A stretch of 64,000 nucleotides of DNA from Mycoplana rhizolycopersici (GTDB lineage Bacteria > Pseudomonadota > Alphaproteobacteria > Rhizobiales > Rhizobiaceae): NCBI RefSeq assembly GCF_013378445.1, contig NZ_JABXYK010000002.1:434001-498000 (forward strand), in the 5' to 3' direction. Shown piece after piece: positions 24,606 through 34,956 of the stretch. Positions within the stretch are counted from its first letter, which is position 1, and each line of letters begins with the position of its first letter. The notes under the pieces are model-generated. The model was given only the letters and a program-made list of their open reading frames with translations, searched no databases and was not told the DNA's origin. The position numbers and the translations under genes are program-made.

Positions 24606-27289
24606 TCGTCTACCTTCTTGGCGCTTGCCTTCTTGGTCTTCGCTGCGGCTTTCGCCTTGGGGGCGGCCTTTTTCGTCGTCTTGGCCTTGGTGGCTTTTTC
24701 GCCGTCCGCCTTGGTCGCGGCGGACTTCGCAGTCTTCGCCTTAGCCTTGGCCTTCGTGCCGCCGCCCTTGCCGGCCTTCTCTGCGATCAGGACCAGGGCT
24801 TCTTCGAGCGTTACGGCCTGGGCGTCCTTGCCCTTCGGCAGCGTCGCATTGATCTTGCCCCAGTTGACGTAGGGACCATAGCGGCCATCGCGAACGGTGA
24901 TAGCGCCGCCGTCCGGATGGTCGCCGAGCGTTTTCAGCGCCGCCGGCGTGCCGCCGCGAGCCCGTCCGCCACCCTTGCTCTGCTTGTCGGCGAGCACGGA
25001 GACGGCGCGGTTGAGGCCGATCGAAAACACGTCCTCGATGCTTTCTACGTTGGCATAGGTGCCGTCGTGCAGCACGAACGGCCCGTAGCGGCCAAGCCCG
25101 GAGGAGATCATCTTGCCCGTTTCCGGATGTGCGCCGATGTCGCGCGGCAAGGACAAAAGCGCCAGCGCCTTCTCATGGTCGATGCTGTCGGGCGTCCAGC
25201 CCTTCGGCAGGCTGGAGCGCTTGGCTTCCTTGCCGTCGCCGCGCTGCACATAGGGGCCGAAGCGGCCCGAACGCAGCGTGATTTCCTCGCCGGTATGCGG
25301 ATCCTTGCCGAGCGCCTGCGGTTCGTTCGATGCCTGGCCCTCGCCATTGGCGGCCTCCGCACCGAAGGGGCGGGTATAGCGGCAATCCGGATAGTTCGAG
25401 CAGCCGATGAAGGCGCCGCTGCCGCGGCCGAGCTTCAGCGACAGCTTGCCGGTGCCGCAGGAGGGGCAGGCGCGCGGGTCACCGCCGTCCTCGCGCTTGG
25501 GGAAGGCGAGCGGCGCCAGGATCTCGTTCAGCGCATCCAGTACATTGGTGACGCGCAGTTCTTTCGTGTCGTCGATCTGGGCGATGAAGTCGCGCCAGAA
25601 GTCGCGCAGCACGTCCTTCCAGTTGAGCTCGCCGGCCGAGATCTGGTCGAGTTTTTCCTCGAGCGAAGCCGTGAAGTCGTATTCGACGTAGCGGGTGAAG
25701 AAGCTCTCGAGGAAGGCCGTCACCAGTCGGCCCTTGGCTTCGGGGATCAGCTTGCGCTTGTCGATGATGATGTATTCGCGGTCCTCGAGCGTCTTCAGCG
25801 TCGCGGCGTAGGTGGACGGCCGGCCGATGCCGAGCTCTTCCATCTTCTTGATCAGCGAGGCTTCGGAGTAACGCGGCGGCGGTTCGGTGAAATGCTGGGT
25901 CGCGTTGATCTTCTGCTTGGCGAGGTTTTCGCGCGCATTGATCTCCGGCAGCCGGCCATCCTCGTCGCCATCGTCGGACTGCTCGCCGTCCTCCTTCTGG
26001 TCGGTATAGGCGGCGATGAAGCCGTCGAAGCGGATGACCGAGCCGGTCGCGCGCAGGCCGGCATGCTTGCCAGCGTTGTCCGCGTCGATCTCGACGGTGG
26101 TGCGCTCGATCTCCGCCGACGCCATCTGGCTTGCGATGGCGCGCTTCCAGATCAGGTCGTAGAGCCTGGCCTGGTCGGGATCCAGCGCGCGACGGACATG
26201 ATCGGGTACGCGGTTGAAGTCGGTCGGGCGGATCGCCTCGTGCGCTTCCTGGGCGTTCTTGGCTTTGGTGGAGTAGAAACGGGCCTTCTCCGGCACATAG
26301 CGATCGCCGAACTGGTTGCCGATCGCCCGACGCGCGGCATCGATCGCCTCCGGCGCCATCTGCACGCCGTCGGTACGCATATAGGTGATCAGGCCGACGG
26401 TCTCGCCGCCGATATCGATGCCTTCGTAGAGCCGCTGCGCCACCTGCATGGTGCGCGATGCCGAGAAGCCGAGCTTGGAGGAGGCGGCCTGCTGCAGCGT
26501 GGACGTGGTGAACGGCGGGGCCGGATTGCGCTTCGTGGGCTTGGCCTCGACGCTTTCCACCCGGTAGCTCGCGCCCTCGAGCAGGTCCTTCAGGCGGTTT
26601 GCCTCCTCGCCGTTGCCGACGGAACGAGCCTGCAAGCGTTTCCCGTCGGCAGACACGAGCTTGGCTTCGAATTCGTCGCCGCGCGGCGTCTTCAGCAGGG
26701 CGGAGAGGTTCCAGTATTCCTCGGAGACGAAACGCTCGATCTCGGATTCACGATCGCAGACGAGCCTGAGGGCAACCGACTGCACGCGGCCGGCCGAACG
26801 CGCGCCCGGCAGCTTGCGCCAGAGCACCGGCGAAAGGTTGAAGCCCACGAGATAATCGAGTGCGCGACGGGCGAGATAGGCATCGACCAGTGCGATGTCG
26901 ATATCGCGCGGCGCCTTCATCGCATCGAGCACGGCAGCCTTGGTGATGGCGTTGAAGACCACGCGCTTGACCGGCTTGTCGCCGAGCACGCGCTTCCTCT
27001 TCAAAAGGTCCAGCACGTGCCAGGAAATCGCTTCGCCTTCGCGATCAGGGTCGGTCGCCAGAATCAGGCCGTCGGAGGATTTCACAGCGTCGGCGATCTC
27101 CTTCATCCGCTTCGCCGATGCGCTGTCGACCTCCCAGGACATCTCGAAATCCTGGTCGGGAAGCACCGATCCATCCTTGGCCGGAAGGTCGCGAACGTGT
27201 CCGAAAGAGGCAAGGACCTTGTAGCCTGAACCCAGATACTTGTTGATCGTCTTGGCCTTGGCAGGCGATTCCACCACTACAACATTCAT
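24602..27289 (-). CDS. topA: DNA topoisomerase I
   Basis: 895 residues. The TOPRIM domain starts MNVVVVESPAKAKTINKYLG and includes LATDPDREGEAISWH; the active-site tyrosine is in ITYMRTDGV near residue 302. One zinc finger (CPSCGTGK and CSNYPDC) near residues 605-635 is followed by several C-terminal repeats of the SGRFGPYVQ type and a Lys/Ala-rich tail that should bind DNA. It relaxes negative supercoils by single-strand passage. The start is set by family similarity; the frame stays open 41 codons further upstream. Overlaps rnr by four bases. Confidence 0.96.
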   Translation of the reverse strand: MNVVVVESPAKAKTINKYLGSGYKVLASFGHVRDLPAKDGSVLPDQDFEMSWEVDSASAKRMKEIADAVKSSDGLILATDPDREGEAISWHVLDLLKRKRVLGDKPVKRVVFNAITKAAVLDAMKAPRDIDIALVDAYLARRALDYLVGFNLSPVLWRKLPGARSAGRVQSVALRLVCDRESEIERFVSEEYWNLSALLKTPRGDEFEAKLVSADGKRLQARSVGNGEEANRLKDLLEGASYRVESVEAKPTKRNPAPPFTTSTLQQAASSKLGFSASRTMQVAQRLYEGIDIGGETVGLITYMRTDGVQMAPEAIDAARRAIGNQFGDRYVPEKARFYSTKAKNAQEAHEAIRPTDFNRVPDHVRRALDPDQARLYDLIWKRAIASQMASAEIERTTVEIDADNAGKHAGLRATGSVIRFDGFIAAYTDQKEDGEQSDDGDEDGRLPEINARENLAKQKINATQHFTEPPPRYSEASLIKKMEELGIGRPSTYAATLKTLEDREYIIIDKRKLIPEAKGRLVTAFLESFFTRYVEYDFTASLEEKLDQISAGELNWKDVLRDFWRDFIAQIDDTKELRVTNVLDALNEILAPLAFPKREDGGDPRACPSCGTGKLSLKLGRGSGAFIGCSNYPDCRYTRPFGAEAANGEGQASNEPQALGKDPHTGEEITLRSGRFGPYVQRGDGKEAKRSSLPKGWTPDSIDHEKALALLSLPRDIGAHPETGKMISSGLGRYGPFVLHDGTYANVESIEDVFSIGLNRAVSVLADKQSKGGGRARGGTPAALKTLGDHPDGGAITVRDGRYGPYVNWGKINATLPKGKDAQAVTLEEALVLIAEKAGKGGGTKAKAKAKTAKSAATKADGEKATKAKTTKKAAPKAKAAAKTKKASAKKVDE

Positions 27290-27553
27290 CGTCGTTCTCT
27301 GTGCCGGGGGCCTTTCCCGGCGGGATAGCCCTTCTGTTCTGCGATACGCGCCGGCGTTGTCGTTGCCCTCGAAATGAACAGGGAAAGCGTTTCGGTCAAG
27401 AGGCGACGTCAAAATAACTGGTGCGCGGTGAGTGCAATCTATGGGTGTTGTGGTGTGTATTGCAATTTAAAATAAAGGTTGTATCGTCTTCCGTGAGTAA
27501 AGGTTGCGGCGATGACGTGTGGTTGCGCCGCGGTATTCGAGCGGGACGTTGAC

Positions 27554-27796
27554 ATGAATACCAAACCAAGGATTCCGGTGCCGCTTACCGGGCGGACGCA
27601 TGACAATATTGCCTATATCCGCCAGATGCTGGGGGAGCTTCGGGCCGTTGCCAACATCGAGGGGGCGGAAATGCTGCGCTACCTGATCGAGATGGCATAT
27701 GTCGAAGCCGGCGACATCCAGTCCGGCCTGCGGCCGCTGTCAGTCGGTGGCGATCGAAACCAGGCCGCCGGCATGGCGATGAAGACGACCGGCTAG
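27554..27796 (+). CDS. small conserved-looking hypothetical protein
   Basis: 80 residues, not recognised. [21 protein letters not shown] is followed by a likely amphipathic helical stretch ([32 protein letters not shown]), with no signal peptide or membrane segment. The composition looks like a real soluble rhizobial protein. It is alone on the plus strand in a minus-strand region, and its last 57 bases overlap the 3' end of dprA tail to tail. The 264-base region upstream is AT-rich and includes a TTTAAAATAAA stretch that may hold its promoter. Ribosome site is weak (GGGACG). Confidence 0.6.
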   Translation: MNTKPRIPVPLTGRTHDNIAYIRQMLGELRAVANIEGAEMLRYLIEMAYVEAGDIQSGLRPLSVGGDRNQAAGMAMKTTG

Positions 27797-28885
27797 ATCC
27801 AGTTCCAGCAGCACGAGATAGACCGTTGCGGCGGCAAGCTCGGTGTGGCGGATGATCTCGTCGATCTCGACCGGCGTCGGCCCAAGGGCTGAGGCGATGC
27901 GATCGCGCTCGCTATCGTCAGGGGGCAGGGCCATGGGGTCGCTGTCCACCGCCGGCTCTTCGGCGCGGCTCTGGCTTTGAAATAGGTCCGGCTCGCGAAG
28001 CGGCGCGAGGGCTTCCAGCACATCCGACGCATCCGTTGTGACGATGGCGCCGTCCTTGAGCAGCGCGTTGGTGCCGTGCGCGCGCGGGTCAAGCGGCGAA
28101 CCCGGGACGGCGAAGACGAGGCGGCCGAAATCCGCTGCGTTGCGGGCGGTGATCAGCGAGCCTGAACGGCTCGCCGCCTCGACCACGACCAGTCCGAGGC
28201 CGATACCCGCGATCAGTCGGTTGCGGCGCGGAAAGTCGCGGGCACGGGGCTCCCAGCCGAACGGCATTTCGCTGACGGCAAGACCGTTGCCTGAGGTGAT
28301 CTCGTCGAGCAGGCCGATGTTTTCCGGGGGGTAGGGCTGGTCCAGCCCGCCGGCCATGGCGGCGATCGTGCCCGTTGCGAGGCTGGCACGGTGGGCGGCC
28401 GTATCGATGCCGCGGGCCAGCCCGGAGACGACGACATACCCGCTCGCACCCAGATCCCTCGCCAGCATTCCCGCGAACTTCGCGCCGGCGATCGAGGCGT
28501 TGCGCGAGCCGACGATGCCGACGGCAACGTCACCGGCGGCGGCCCGGTTGCCCTTCATGGCCAGCAGCGGCGGCGCGCCGTCGATCTTTCTCAGAAAGGG
28601 AGGATAGTCGGGCTCGCCGATGCCGACGAAGGCCGCTCCATGGCGGTGCGCAAGTTCCAGCTCCCGCTCGGCATCCGCATGGCTTGCGATGCGGATGGAG
28701 CGCACGGCGCCGCCGCGCCTTGAAAGCTCAGGCAGCATTTCGAGCGCTGCCTCGGCCGTTCCGAAGTGGTTGATGAGGTCGCGGAAGGTGACGGGACCGA
28801 CATTGTCGCTGCGGATCAGCCGCAGCCAGGCGATCTTCTGTCTCTCCGAAAGCGCAATCCCCTGCCTGCCTGCGCCTTCGGACAT
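27740..28885 (-). CDS. dprA: DNA-processing protein DprA (Smf)
   Basis: 381 residues: an N-terminal SAM-like part ([20 protein letters not shown]), the Rossmann DprA core with [34 protein letters not shown] and [18 protein letters not shown], and a C-terminal winged-helix DML1-like domain. DprA loads RecA on incoming single-stranded DNA in transformation; in bacteria not known to be competent its role is unclear. It lies 24 bases downstream of plsY. Its 3' end overlaps the small plus-strand gene by 57 bases. Confidence 0.94.
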   Translation of the reverse strand: MSEGAGRQGIALSERQKIAWLRLIRSDNVGPVTFRDLINHFGTAEAALEMLPELSRRGGAVRSIRIASHADAERELELAHRHGAAFVGIGEPDYPPFLRKIDGAPPLLAMKGNRAAAGDVAVGIVGSRNASIAGAKFAGMLARDLGASGYVVVSGLARGIDTAAHRASLATGTIAAMAGGLDQPYPPENIGLLDEITSGNGLAVSEMPFGWEPRARDFPRRNRLIAGIGLGLVVVEAASRSGSLITARNAADFGRLVFAVPGSPLDPRAHGTNALLKDGAIVTTDASDVLEALAPLREPDLFQSQSRAEEPAVDSDPMALPPDDSERDRIASALGPTPVEIDEIIRHTELAAATVYLVLLELDLAGRLHRHAGGLVSIATD

Positions 28886-28909
28886 GTGCCCCCCGTCCTG
28901 AACTTGTTT

Positions 28910-29524
28910 TTAGCCCTTGTCGCCGATCCTGCTTTCGGTACCACGCAGCAGTCGCGAGATGTTTGCGCGGTGCTTGATCCAAGTGATCAGCGTCATGACG
29001 GCAAACAGGATCGCAACCTCCTCGTACCCCGTAAACCACAATACAACCGGACACGCCGCTGTTGCAACCAGGGCGGACAGCGAGGAATAGCGCGTAAGAT
29101 AGGCAACCGACACCCAGATCGCTGCGAAGACGGCGAGCATGAAGGGAACGAGCCCGAGCAGGATGCCGAGATAGGTGGCGACGCCCTTGCCACCCTTGAA
29201 ACCCAGCCAGACGGGAAAGAGATGCCCCATGAAGGCGGCAAAGCCGGCCGCGATCCCGGCCTCCAGCCCGAAACTGGAAGCGATCGCCGCCGCCGCCGTG
29301 CCCTTCAGCGCATCGAGCAGGAGGGTGGCCGCGGCCAGCTTCCTGTTGCCGGTGCGAAGCACGTTGGTAGCGCCGATATTGCCGGAACCGATCTTGCGCA
29401 CATCGCCGAGGCCGGCCATCCGGGTCAGCAGGAGGCCGAAGGGAATGGAGCCCAGCAGATAGCCGAAGGCGAGGCTCAGAAGCGTCGGCAGCGGTCCCAT
29501 CTGCCAGGTCAGGATGTCAGGCAC
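28910..29524 (-). CDS. plsY: glycerol-3-phosphate acyltransferase PlsY
   Basis: 204 residues with about five to six membrane helices. The three PlsY signature loops are seen: [34 protein letters not shown], and [13 protein letters not shown]. It transfers an acyl group from acyl-phosphate to glycerol-3-phosphate at the inner membrane, the first step of phospholipid synthesis. It lies 76 bases after the dihydroorotase-like gene and 24 bases before dprA, in the same minus-strand run. Confidence 0.95.
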   Translation of the reverse strand: MPDILTWQMGPLPTLLSLAFGYLLGSIPFGLLLTRMAGLGDVRKIGSGNIGATNVLRTGNRKLAAATLLLDALKGTAAAAIASSFGLEAGIAAGFAAFMGHLFPVWLGFKGGKGVATYLGILLGLVPFMLAVFAAIWVSVAYLTRYSSLSALVATAACPVVLWFTGYEEVAILFAVMTLITWIKHRANISRLLRGTESRIGDKG

Positions 29525-29600
29525 TCTACTGTTTCCCCCGAGATTGCCGATCTGTCGTGTCTTGCATCAGGCCGTTCGACTAGCCCCTCATCCGCGCCGC

Positions 29601-30896
29601 CTACCGCTGCGCCGCATGCACCCTTTTGCCCGCAACATAGGTTTGAACGGCGCGACCCGTAAAGCGGGCATCTTCGAAGGGCGTGTTCTTGGAGCGCGAC
29701 ACGAAGCCGTCCTTGGCCGCGATCCACGGCTCGTCGAGATCGATCAGCACGAGGTCGGCGACGGCGCCGGACCGGAGCGTGCCGGCATCAAGCCCGAAGA
29801 TCTTCGCCGGCCGCGTCGACATGGCGTCGAAGAGGCGCATCAGCGAAACTTCGCTACTGTGGTGCAGGCGAAGCGCTGCGGCCAGCATCGTCTCCAGCCC
29901 GATCGCACCGTCGGCCGCCTCCGCGAAAGGCAGCCGCTTCGTATCGACGTCCTGCGGATCGTGGGAGGAGACGATGATGTCGATAGTGCCGTCGGCCAGC
30001 GCCTGTACCATCGCCGTGCGGTCGTCCTCGCCGCGAAGCGGCGGCGACAGCTTGAAGAAGGTGCGGTACTCGCCGATGTCGTTCTCGTTCAGCGTCAGGT
30101 GGTTGATCGAGATGCCGCAGGTGGCGTTGGCGCCGCGGGAGCGGGCAACGCGCATGGCGTCCGCCGATTCCGGCACCGAGATCTGTGCTGCGTGATAGGC
30201 GGCGCGTGTCAGGGTTGCAAGTCGCAGGTCGCGTTCCAGCGGGATCACCTCCGCCTCGCGCGGCGTGCCCGAAAGGCCGAGCCAGCTTGCCAGCAGCCCC
30301 TCGTTCATCACCCCGCCGGCGCCGAGATGCTTGTCGCGGGTCTCAAGAGCGATCACGGCGGAAAATTCGCGCGCATAGGTCATCGCCCGGCGCAGCACCT
30401 GCGCGTCGTGCATGGCGTGGCGGCCGTTGGTGAAGGCGACGGCGCCGGCCTCGCGCAGCAGGCCGAATTCCGTCATTTCCGTTCCGGCCAGCCCCTTGGT
30501 CAGAGCTGCTGCCGGGTGCACATGGACGAGCGCCTTGTCGCGCGCCGTCTTCAGCACGTATTCGACCAGCGCGATGTCATCGATGACAGGGTCGGTATCG
30601 GGCATCATGATGAACGAGGTGATGCCGCCCGCCGCTGCCGCGCGCGATGCAGATTCGATCGTCTCGCGGTGCTCGGCACCGGGCTCGCCGACGAACACGC
30701 GGGCATCGACGAGGCCTGGTGCGGCGACGAGGCCGGATCCGTCCACGACCTCCGCGCCGTCGGGCACTCCCTGGTTGCGGGCGCCGCTGCCAGCGGCGGC
30801 GATGCGGCCGTCTTCGATGACGATGGTGCCCGTCTCGTCGAGATTCTGCGAGGGATCGATGATGCGGACGTTGTTGATGACGGTCGGCCGGGTCAT
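29601..30896 (-). CDS. dihydroorotase-like protein, probably non-catalytic (PyrC'/PyrX)
   Basis: 431 residues of amidohydrolase fold, overlapping pyrB by four bases. In active class I dihydroorotases the first metal pair is DxHxHxREPG; here it reads [10 protein letters not shown] (residues 64-73), so both histidines are lost. Other ligands are also missing: the HxED-type motif reads ALETRDKHL and the TDHAP-type motif reads SSHDPQ. This is the pattern of the inactive PyrC' (PyrX) that stabilises some aspartate transcarbamoylases, for example in pseudomonads. So its likely role is structural, with PyrB, and the true dihydroorotase should be encoded elsewhere. The coupling to pyrB fits. Confidence 0.85.
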   Translation of the reverse strand: MTRPTVINNVRIIDPSQNLDETGTIVIEDGRIAAAGSGARNQGVPDGAEVVDGSGLVAAPGLVDARVFVGEPGAEHRETIESASRAAAAGGITSFIMMPDTDPVIDDIALVEYVLKTARDKALVHVHPAAALTKGLAGTEMTEFGLLREAGAVAFTNGRHAMHDAQVLRRAMTYAREFSAVIALETRDKHLGAGGVMNEGLLASWLGLSGTPREAEVIPLERDLRLATLTRAAYHAAQISVPESADAMRVARSRGANATCGISINHLTLNENDIGEYRTFFKLSPPLRGEDDRTAMVQALADGTIDIIVSSHDPQDVDTKRLPFAEAADGAIGLETMLAAALRLHHSSEVSLMRLFDAMSTRPAKIFGLDAGTLRSGAVADLVLIDLDEPWIAAKDGFVSRSKNTPFEDARFTGRAVQTYVAGKRVHAAQR

Positions 30897-31834
30897 GCGC
30901 GCGGTCCCTGGTTCTGCGAGACGAGAAGGGTTTCCATCACCGCCATGCGGACGGCGACACCCATCTCCACCTGTTGCTCGATCACGCTCTGCGGCCCGTC
31001 GGCGATCTCGGACGCGATCTCCACGCCGCGGTTCATCGGCCCGGGGTGCATGACGAGCGCATCCTCCTTGGCGGCCTTCAACTTCTCCGCGTCGAGACCG
31101 AAGTAGCGGAAGTACTCGCGCACCGAGGGCACGAAGGCGCCCGACATGCGCTCTCGCTGCAGGCGCAGCATCATCACCACGTCCGCGTCCTTCAGGCCCT
31201 CTTCCATCGAGTGGTAGACCTCGGCGCCCATCTGGGCGATGCCGTTGGGAAGCAGGGTCGCCGGCGCCACGACCCGCACCCGCGCGCCCATGGCGTTCAG
31301 AAGCAGGATGTTGGAGCGGGCGACGCGCGAATGCAGGACGTCGCCGCAGATCGCGACGATGATGCGCGAAAGCTTGCCCTTGGCGCGACGGATCGTCAGA
31401 GCGTCGAGGAGTGCCTGGGTCGGATGCTCGTGCTGTCCGTCGCCGGCGTTGACGACCGCGCACGAGACCTTCTGCGCGAGAAGGGCGGCAGCACCGGCGG
31501 AGGAGTGGCGCACCACCAGTACGTCCGGATGCATGGCGTTCAGCGTCATCGCCGTGTCGATCAGCGTTTCGCCTTTCTTCACCGAGGAATTGCCGACCGA
31601 CATGTTCATCACGTCCGCGCCGAGCCGCTTTCCCGCAAGCTCGAAGGAGGATTGCGTGCGCGTCGATGCCTCAAAGAAGAGATTGATCTGGGTAAGGCCC
31701 CGCAGCGTCGAGGTCTTCTTCTCCCGCTGCCGGCTGATGTTGACGGCCGCGTCCGCCTTGTCGAGCAGGTAGGTGATTTCCGGCTCGGTCAATCCCTTGA
31801 TGCCGAGCAGGTGGCGATGCGGAAAGGAATCCAT
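30893..31834 (-). CDS. pyrB: aspartate carbamoyltransferase catalytic subunit
   Basis: 313 residues. The carbamoyl-phosphate loop is [16 protein letters not shown]; the position usually Arg after STRT is Gln here, as I recall for other rhizobial and brucella enzymes. [12 protein letters not shown] and [12 protein letters not shown] mark the remaining active-site parts. It joins carbamoyl phosphate and aspartate in the committed step of pyrimidine synthesis. The gene heads the minus-strand run and overlaps the start of the dihydroorotase-like gene by four bases. No regulatory pyrI is present; the PyrC'-type partner is expected to complete the holoenzyme. Confidence 0.94.
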   Translation of the reverse strand: MDSFPHRHLLGIKGLTEPEITYLLDKADAAVNISRQREKKTSTLRGLTQINLFFEASTRTQSSFELAGKRLGADVMNMSVGNSSVKKGETLIDTAMTLNAMHPDVLVVRHSSAGAAALLAQKVSCAVVNAGDGQHEHPTQALLDALTIRRAKGKLSRIIVAICGDVLHSRVARSNILLLNAMGARVRVVAPATLLPNGIAQMGAEVYHSMEEGLKDADVVMMLRLQRERMSGAFVPSVREYFRYFGLDAEKLKAAKEDALVMHPGPMNRGVEIASEIADGPQSVIEQQVEMGVAVRMAVMETLLVSQNQGPRA

Positions 31835-32004
31835 GAGGTCGCCTCGTCTGTCTTGAATACGCGGGGTCTATAGAGGCTCCGCCGCCATGCGGCAAGGCGG
31901 CGCGGGCCGCCACCCTGCCTTCGGCCTTCTTTTCCTGCATTCTTTGGGGGTATGGCCCCTGTGCCCCCGTTTCGCGACAGGCGCAGTTAGGCTAGAACCC
32001 GGAC

Positions 32005-33654
32005 ATGACTCAGATGACCCGGACCGAACAGACCCTAGCAGACCTGAACCAGCCGAAGCTGTGGACGGGCATCAATGCCTATCGGTCCGATCCCCTTCTG
32101 GTGGACGGAACCGCCAGCCTGCCGAAGCCGCTGCGTGACGAGTTCGACGCGATCGGCCGCCAGGTGACATCCGCCGAGGCGCAGGAACTGGCGCGCATGG
32201 CCAACGAGTCGCCGCCGCAATTGCGCACCCATGGACCGCGCGGCGAACGGCTGGATGTGGTGGATTTCCACCCTGCCTGGCACGCGCTGATGCGCCGCTC
32301 CATGGCCAGCGGCCTGCACTCTTCTATCTGGGAGAACCTGCCGGACGAACGGGGCAGGGCGCACAAGGCGCGCGCCGTCCGGTTCTTCCTGACCGCGCAG
32401 CTCGAAAGCGGGCACCTCTGCCCCCTGACCATGACGAGCGCGTCGGTGGCGGCGATCTCCGCCTCACCGGTGGTGCAGCGCGAGTGGGCCGGCCGCATCC
32501 TGTCGCGCAAGTACGACAGTACCAACCGCCCCGCCATGCAGAAGGCTGCCGTCACCATCGGCATGGGCATGACGGAAAAACAGGGCGGCACCGATGTGCG
32601 GGCCAATACAACCACCGCCGAGCGCGTGGGCGAGGGAATCTACCGCCTGAGCGGCCACAAGTGGTTCATGTCGGCACCGATGAGCGATGCCTTCGTCATG
32701 CTGGCGCAGACCCGCGACGGCGTCGGCTGCTTCCTGGTGCCGCGGCTTCTGGAGGATGGCACCGCGAACGGCCTGCGCTTCCAGCGCCTTAAGGACAAGA
32801 TCGGCAACCGTTCGAACGCGTCTTCCGAGGTGGAATTCAACGATACGTTCGGCTTCCTGCTGGGTCCGCCGGACGCCGGTATCCGCACGATCCTGGACAT
32901 GGTGACGCTGACGCGGCTCGATTGCGCGCTCGCCTCCAGCGGCATCATGCGCGCATCGCTTGCCGAGGCCGTCCACCATACGCGTGGCCGCAAGGTCTTC
33001 GGCAAGAACCTCGTCGACCAGCCGATCATGACGCGCGTTCTGGCCGACATGGCGCTCGACGTGGCGGCGGCGACGGCGCTGTCGCTGCGGCTTGCCGAAG
33101 CCTTCGACCGGGCGCCGGTCAGCGCCGACGACGCGGCTTATGCACGCGTCATGACGCCTGTGACGAAATACTGGTGCTGCAAGATCGCACCCGCCCTAAT
33201 CTATGAGGCCATGGAGTGCATCGGCGGCAGTGGCTATGTCGAGGAGCGTCCGATCGCCCGGCATTACCGCGAGGCGCCTGTCAATGCGATCTGGGAAGGA
33301 TCGGGCAACGTGATGGCGCTGGACGTGCTGCGCGTGCTGGCGCGTGGCAAGGACCTGTTCGAATCCGTCTTCGCCGGAATCGCCCGCGATCTCGGTCCCT
33401 CCGGCCGCAAGACGGTCGAAGTTCTGCGCGCGGCAACTTCGCTTTGCGAGCGGGACGAGGGGGCGGCGCGGATGCTGGTCGAGCAACTCGCACTTTCCGC
33501 CGCTGCTGCCGAACTCAACCGCATCGGTGCGGGTCGCATCGCCGACGCATTTCTCGAAACGCGTCTGGCAGCCGGCTGGCGTTCGACCTACGGCATGCTC
33601 GATTCCCGCTTCGATTCGGCCTACATCGTCGATCTGCTCTATCCGGCCGCATAG
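32005..33654 (+). CDS. acyl-CoA dehydrogenase, AidB-like
   Basis: 549 residues, longer than standard acyl-CoA dehydrogenases, as in the AidB branch. TSASVAAISASPVVQREW, GMGMTEKQGGTDVRANTTT and the C-terminal IGGSGYVEERPIARHYRE followed by NAIWEGSGNVMALDVLR are typical, with FAD contacts in the middle domain. AidB in E. coli is part of the adaptive response to alkylating agents and binds DNA; I see no Ada box here. It may equally be an isovaleryl-CoA-type dehydrogenase. It is divergent from pyrB, and its last 16 bases overlap the AEC permease gene tail to tail. Confidence 0.85.
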   Translation: MTQMTRTEQTLADLNQPKLWTGINAYRSDPLLVDGTASLPKPLRDEFDAIGRQVTSAEAQELARMANESPPQLRTHGPRGERLDVVDFHPAWHALMRRSMASGLHSSIWENLPDERGRAHKARAVRFFLTAQLESGHLCPLTMTSASVAAISASPVVQREWAGRILSRKYDSTNRPAMQKAAVTIGMGMTEKQGGTDVRANTTTAERVGEGIYRLSGHKWFMSAPMSDAFVMLAQTRDGVGCFLVPRLLEDGTANGLRFQRLKDKIGNRSNASSEVEFNDTFGFLLGPPDAGIRTILDMVTLTRLDCALASSGIMRASLAEAVHHTRGRKVFGKNLVDQPIMTRVLADMALDVAAATALSLRLAEAFDRAPVSADDAAYARVMTPVTKYWCCKIAPALIYEAMECIGGSGYVEERPIARHYREAPVNAIWEGSGNVMALDVLRVLARGKDLFESVFAGIARDLGPSGRKTVEVLRAATSLCERDEGAARMLVEQLALSAAAAELNRIGAGRIADAFLETRLAAGWRSTYGMLDSRFDSAYIVDLLYPAA

Positions 33655-34571
33655 GCCGTCAGCGTCAGCACCAGCGGAATGGTGAGGAACGACAGCGCCG
33701 TCTGCAGCGTGGCAACGCAGGCGTAGAGCGGCGCGTCGCCGCCCATCTGCTTGGCCAGAAGATACCCGTTCATCGCCGTCGGCACGCTGGCGCCGAGCGC
33801 GACCACGAGCAAGGCCTCGCCTTCGATGCCGAGCAGCCATGCCGTTCCGACCATGATGAACGGCATCACGAACAGCTTGAGCACGACCGAAATCAGTGCG
33901 ATCGCGCCGGGGCGCAGCGCATCGGCGACGCGCAGACCGGCGCCCACCATGATCAGGCCGAGGCTGAGGGAGGCTTCGGCGACGAGGTCGATCGTCTCCA
34001 TCAGCGGGGCGTAGATATGGATGCCGTACAGGTTGAAGATCGTGCCGAGCGCGGACGCGAGGATCAGGGGATTGCTGATCACCTTGAAGAGGAAGTTCCG
34101 GACGTCGCGCGCGCCGCCGCCGAACCAGATCAGGATGGCGATATTATAGAAATTGATCGGGATGATGATGAGCGTCATGATCAGCGCCAGCATTCCGATG
34201 CCGCCCTGGCCGTAGAGCTTGCCGGCAGTCGCGAGCGCCATGAAACCGTTCCAGCGCGTTGATGTCTGGAACACGGTGCTGAAGGATGCTGCCGGTACGC
34301 CGGCCTTGCGGAAAAGCGGCCAGGAGAGCAGCAGGCCGGCCGACATCAGCGTGACCGAGCCTATGGAGGCAATCGCGAGCGCTCCTGCTTCCATCCCGCC
34401 GAAATCGGCTTGCGCGAGTGTCGAAAACAAAAGCGCGGGAAAGAGAACGTAGAAGCCCAGCTGCTCAAGTCCCAGCCACAGGCCGTCATCGATCTTCCGC
34501 CATCGCTTCAGCAGCGTTCCGAGCACGACGAGCAGGAAGACGGGCAGGGTGCTTTCGAAGACGACGAGCAT
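33639..34571 (-). CDS. AEC family transporter (auxin efflux carrier type)
   Basis: 310 residues with about ten hydrophobic segments and the pseudo-symmetric halves of the AEC/Mem_trans family (VFESTLPVFLLVVLGTLLKR at the N-terminus, ASLSLGLIMVGAGLRVAD in the middle). Bacterial members move organic acids such as malate or malonate, or are of unknown substrate. Inner membrane. It stands alone; its 3' end overlaps that of the AidB-like gene by 16 bases. Confidence 0.85.
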   Translation of the reverse strand: MLVVFESTLPVFLLVVLGTLLKRWRKIDDGLWLGLEQLGFYVLFPALLFSTLAQADFGGMEAGALAIASIGSVTLMSAGLLLSWPLFRKAGVPAASFSTVFQTSTRWNGFMALATAGKLYGQGGIGMLALIMTLIIIPINFYNIAILIWFGGGARDVRNFLFKVISNPLILASALGTIFNLYGIHIYAPLMETIDLVAEASLSLGLIMVGAGLRVADALRPGAIALISVVLKLFVMPFIMVGTAWLLGIEGEALLVVALGASVPTAMNGYLLAKQMGGDAPLYACVATLQTALSFLTIPLVLTLTAYAAG

Positions 34572-34765
34572 GGCGAGACCAGTGTGTGGGACTTTGCGTC
34601 CTCATTTCATGGGAGGGAACAAACGGCAATGCCGGAGATTTAATTCGGGCGAAGGTGCTGATGGCGCTCGCTGCCGAACGGAGCAGGAGCGGCCGCAGTG
34701 TGGAAATTAACCTTAACGGCGACTTTGCGTTGCGCGCCCGCGGTGATGGGTAGAATGTCGGATTA

Positions 34766-34780
34766 TTAACGCTTCATTAA
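34766..34780 (+). promoter_or_regulatory. CtrA binding site (full TTAA-N7-TTAA)
   Basis: TTAA (34766-34769), seven bases, TTAA (34777-34780) followed by CC: an exact match to the CtrA consensus, 18 bases ahead of the next start codon. A further pair of half-sites (TTAACCTTAAC) is near 34707. CtrA is the cell-cycle master regulator controlled by the DivK pathway, whose gene is also in this window. Confidence 0.6.
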
Positions 34781-34797
34781 CCATCAGGAACGGCGCC

Positions 34798-34956
34798 ATG
34801 CCGAAAGCGGTTCTGATCTCGGCCATGACGGCCTTCTTCACAGCACTTGCACTCGACATCGCGGTGCCGGCAATCGTCTTGCTCGGCCTGTTCGCCATTC
34901 GCGAAATCGGGCTGGAATTCGGTGATGCCTTCCTGGGCGAGGGGAGAACCGCATGA
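34798..34956 (+). CDS. small membrane protein, 52 residues
   Basis: Not recognised. The frame encodes 52 residues with one or two hydrophobic stretches (LISAMTAFFTALALDIAVPA, then IVLLGLFAIREIGLEF) and a short acidic/Gly tail. An AGGAACGGCGCC leader precedes the ATG. The next gene starts inside its stop codon (ATGA overlap), so the two are translationally coupled and probably act together. It is so short that automatic annotation may miss it. A full CtrA box lies just upstream. Inner-membrane location is inferred from composition. Confidence 0.6.
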   Translation: MPKAVLISAMTAFFTALALDIAVPAIVLLGLFAIREIGLEFGDAFLGEGRTA

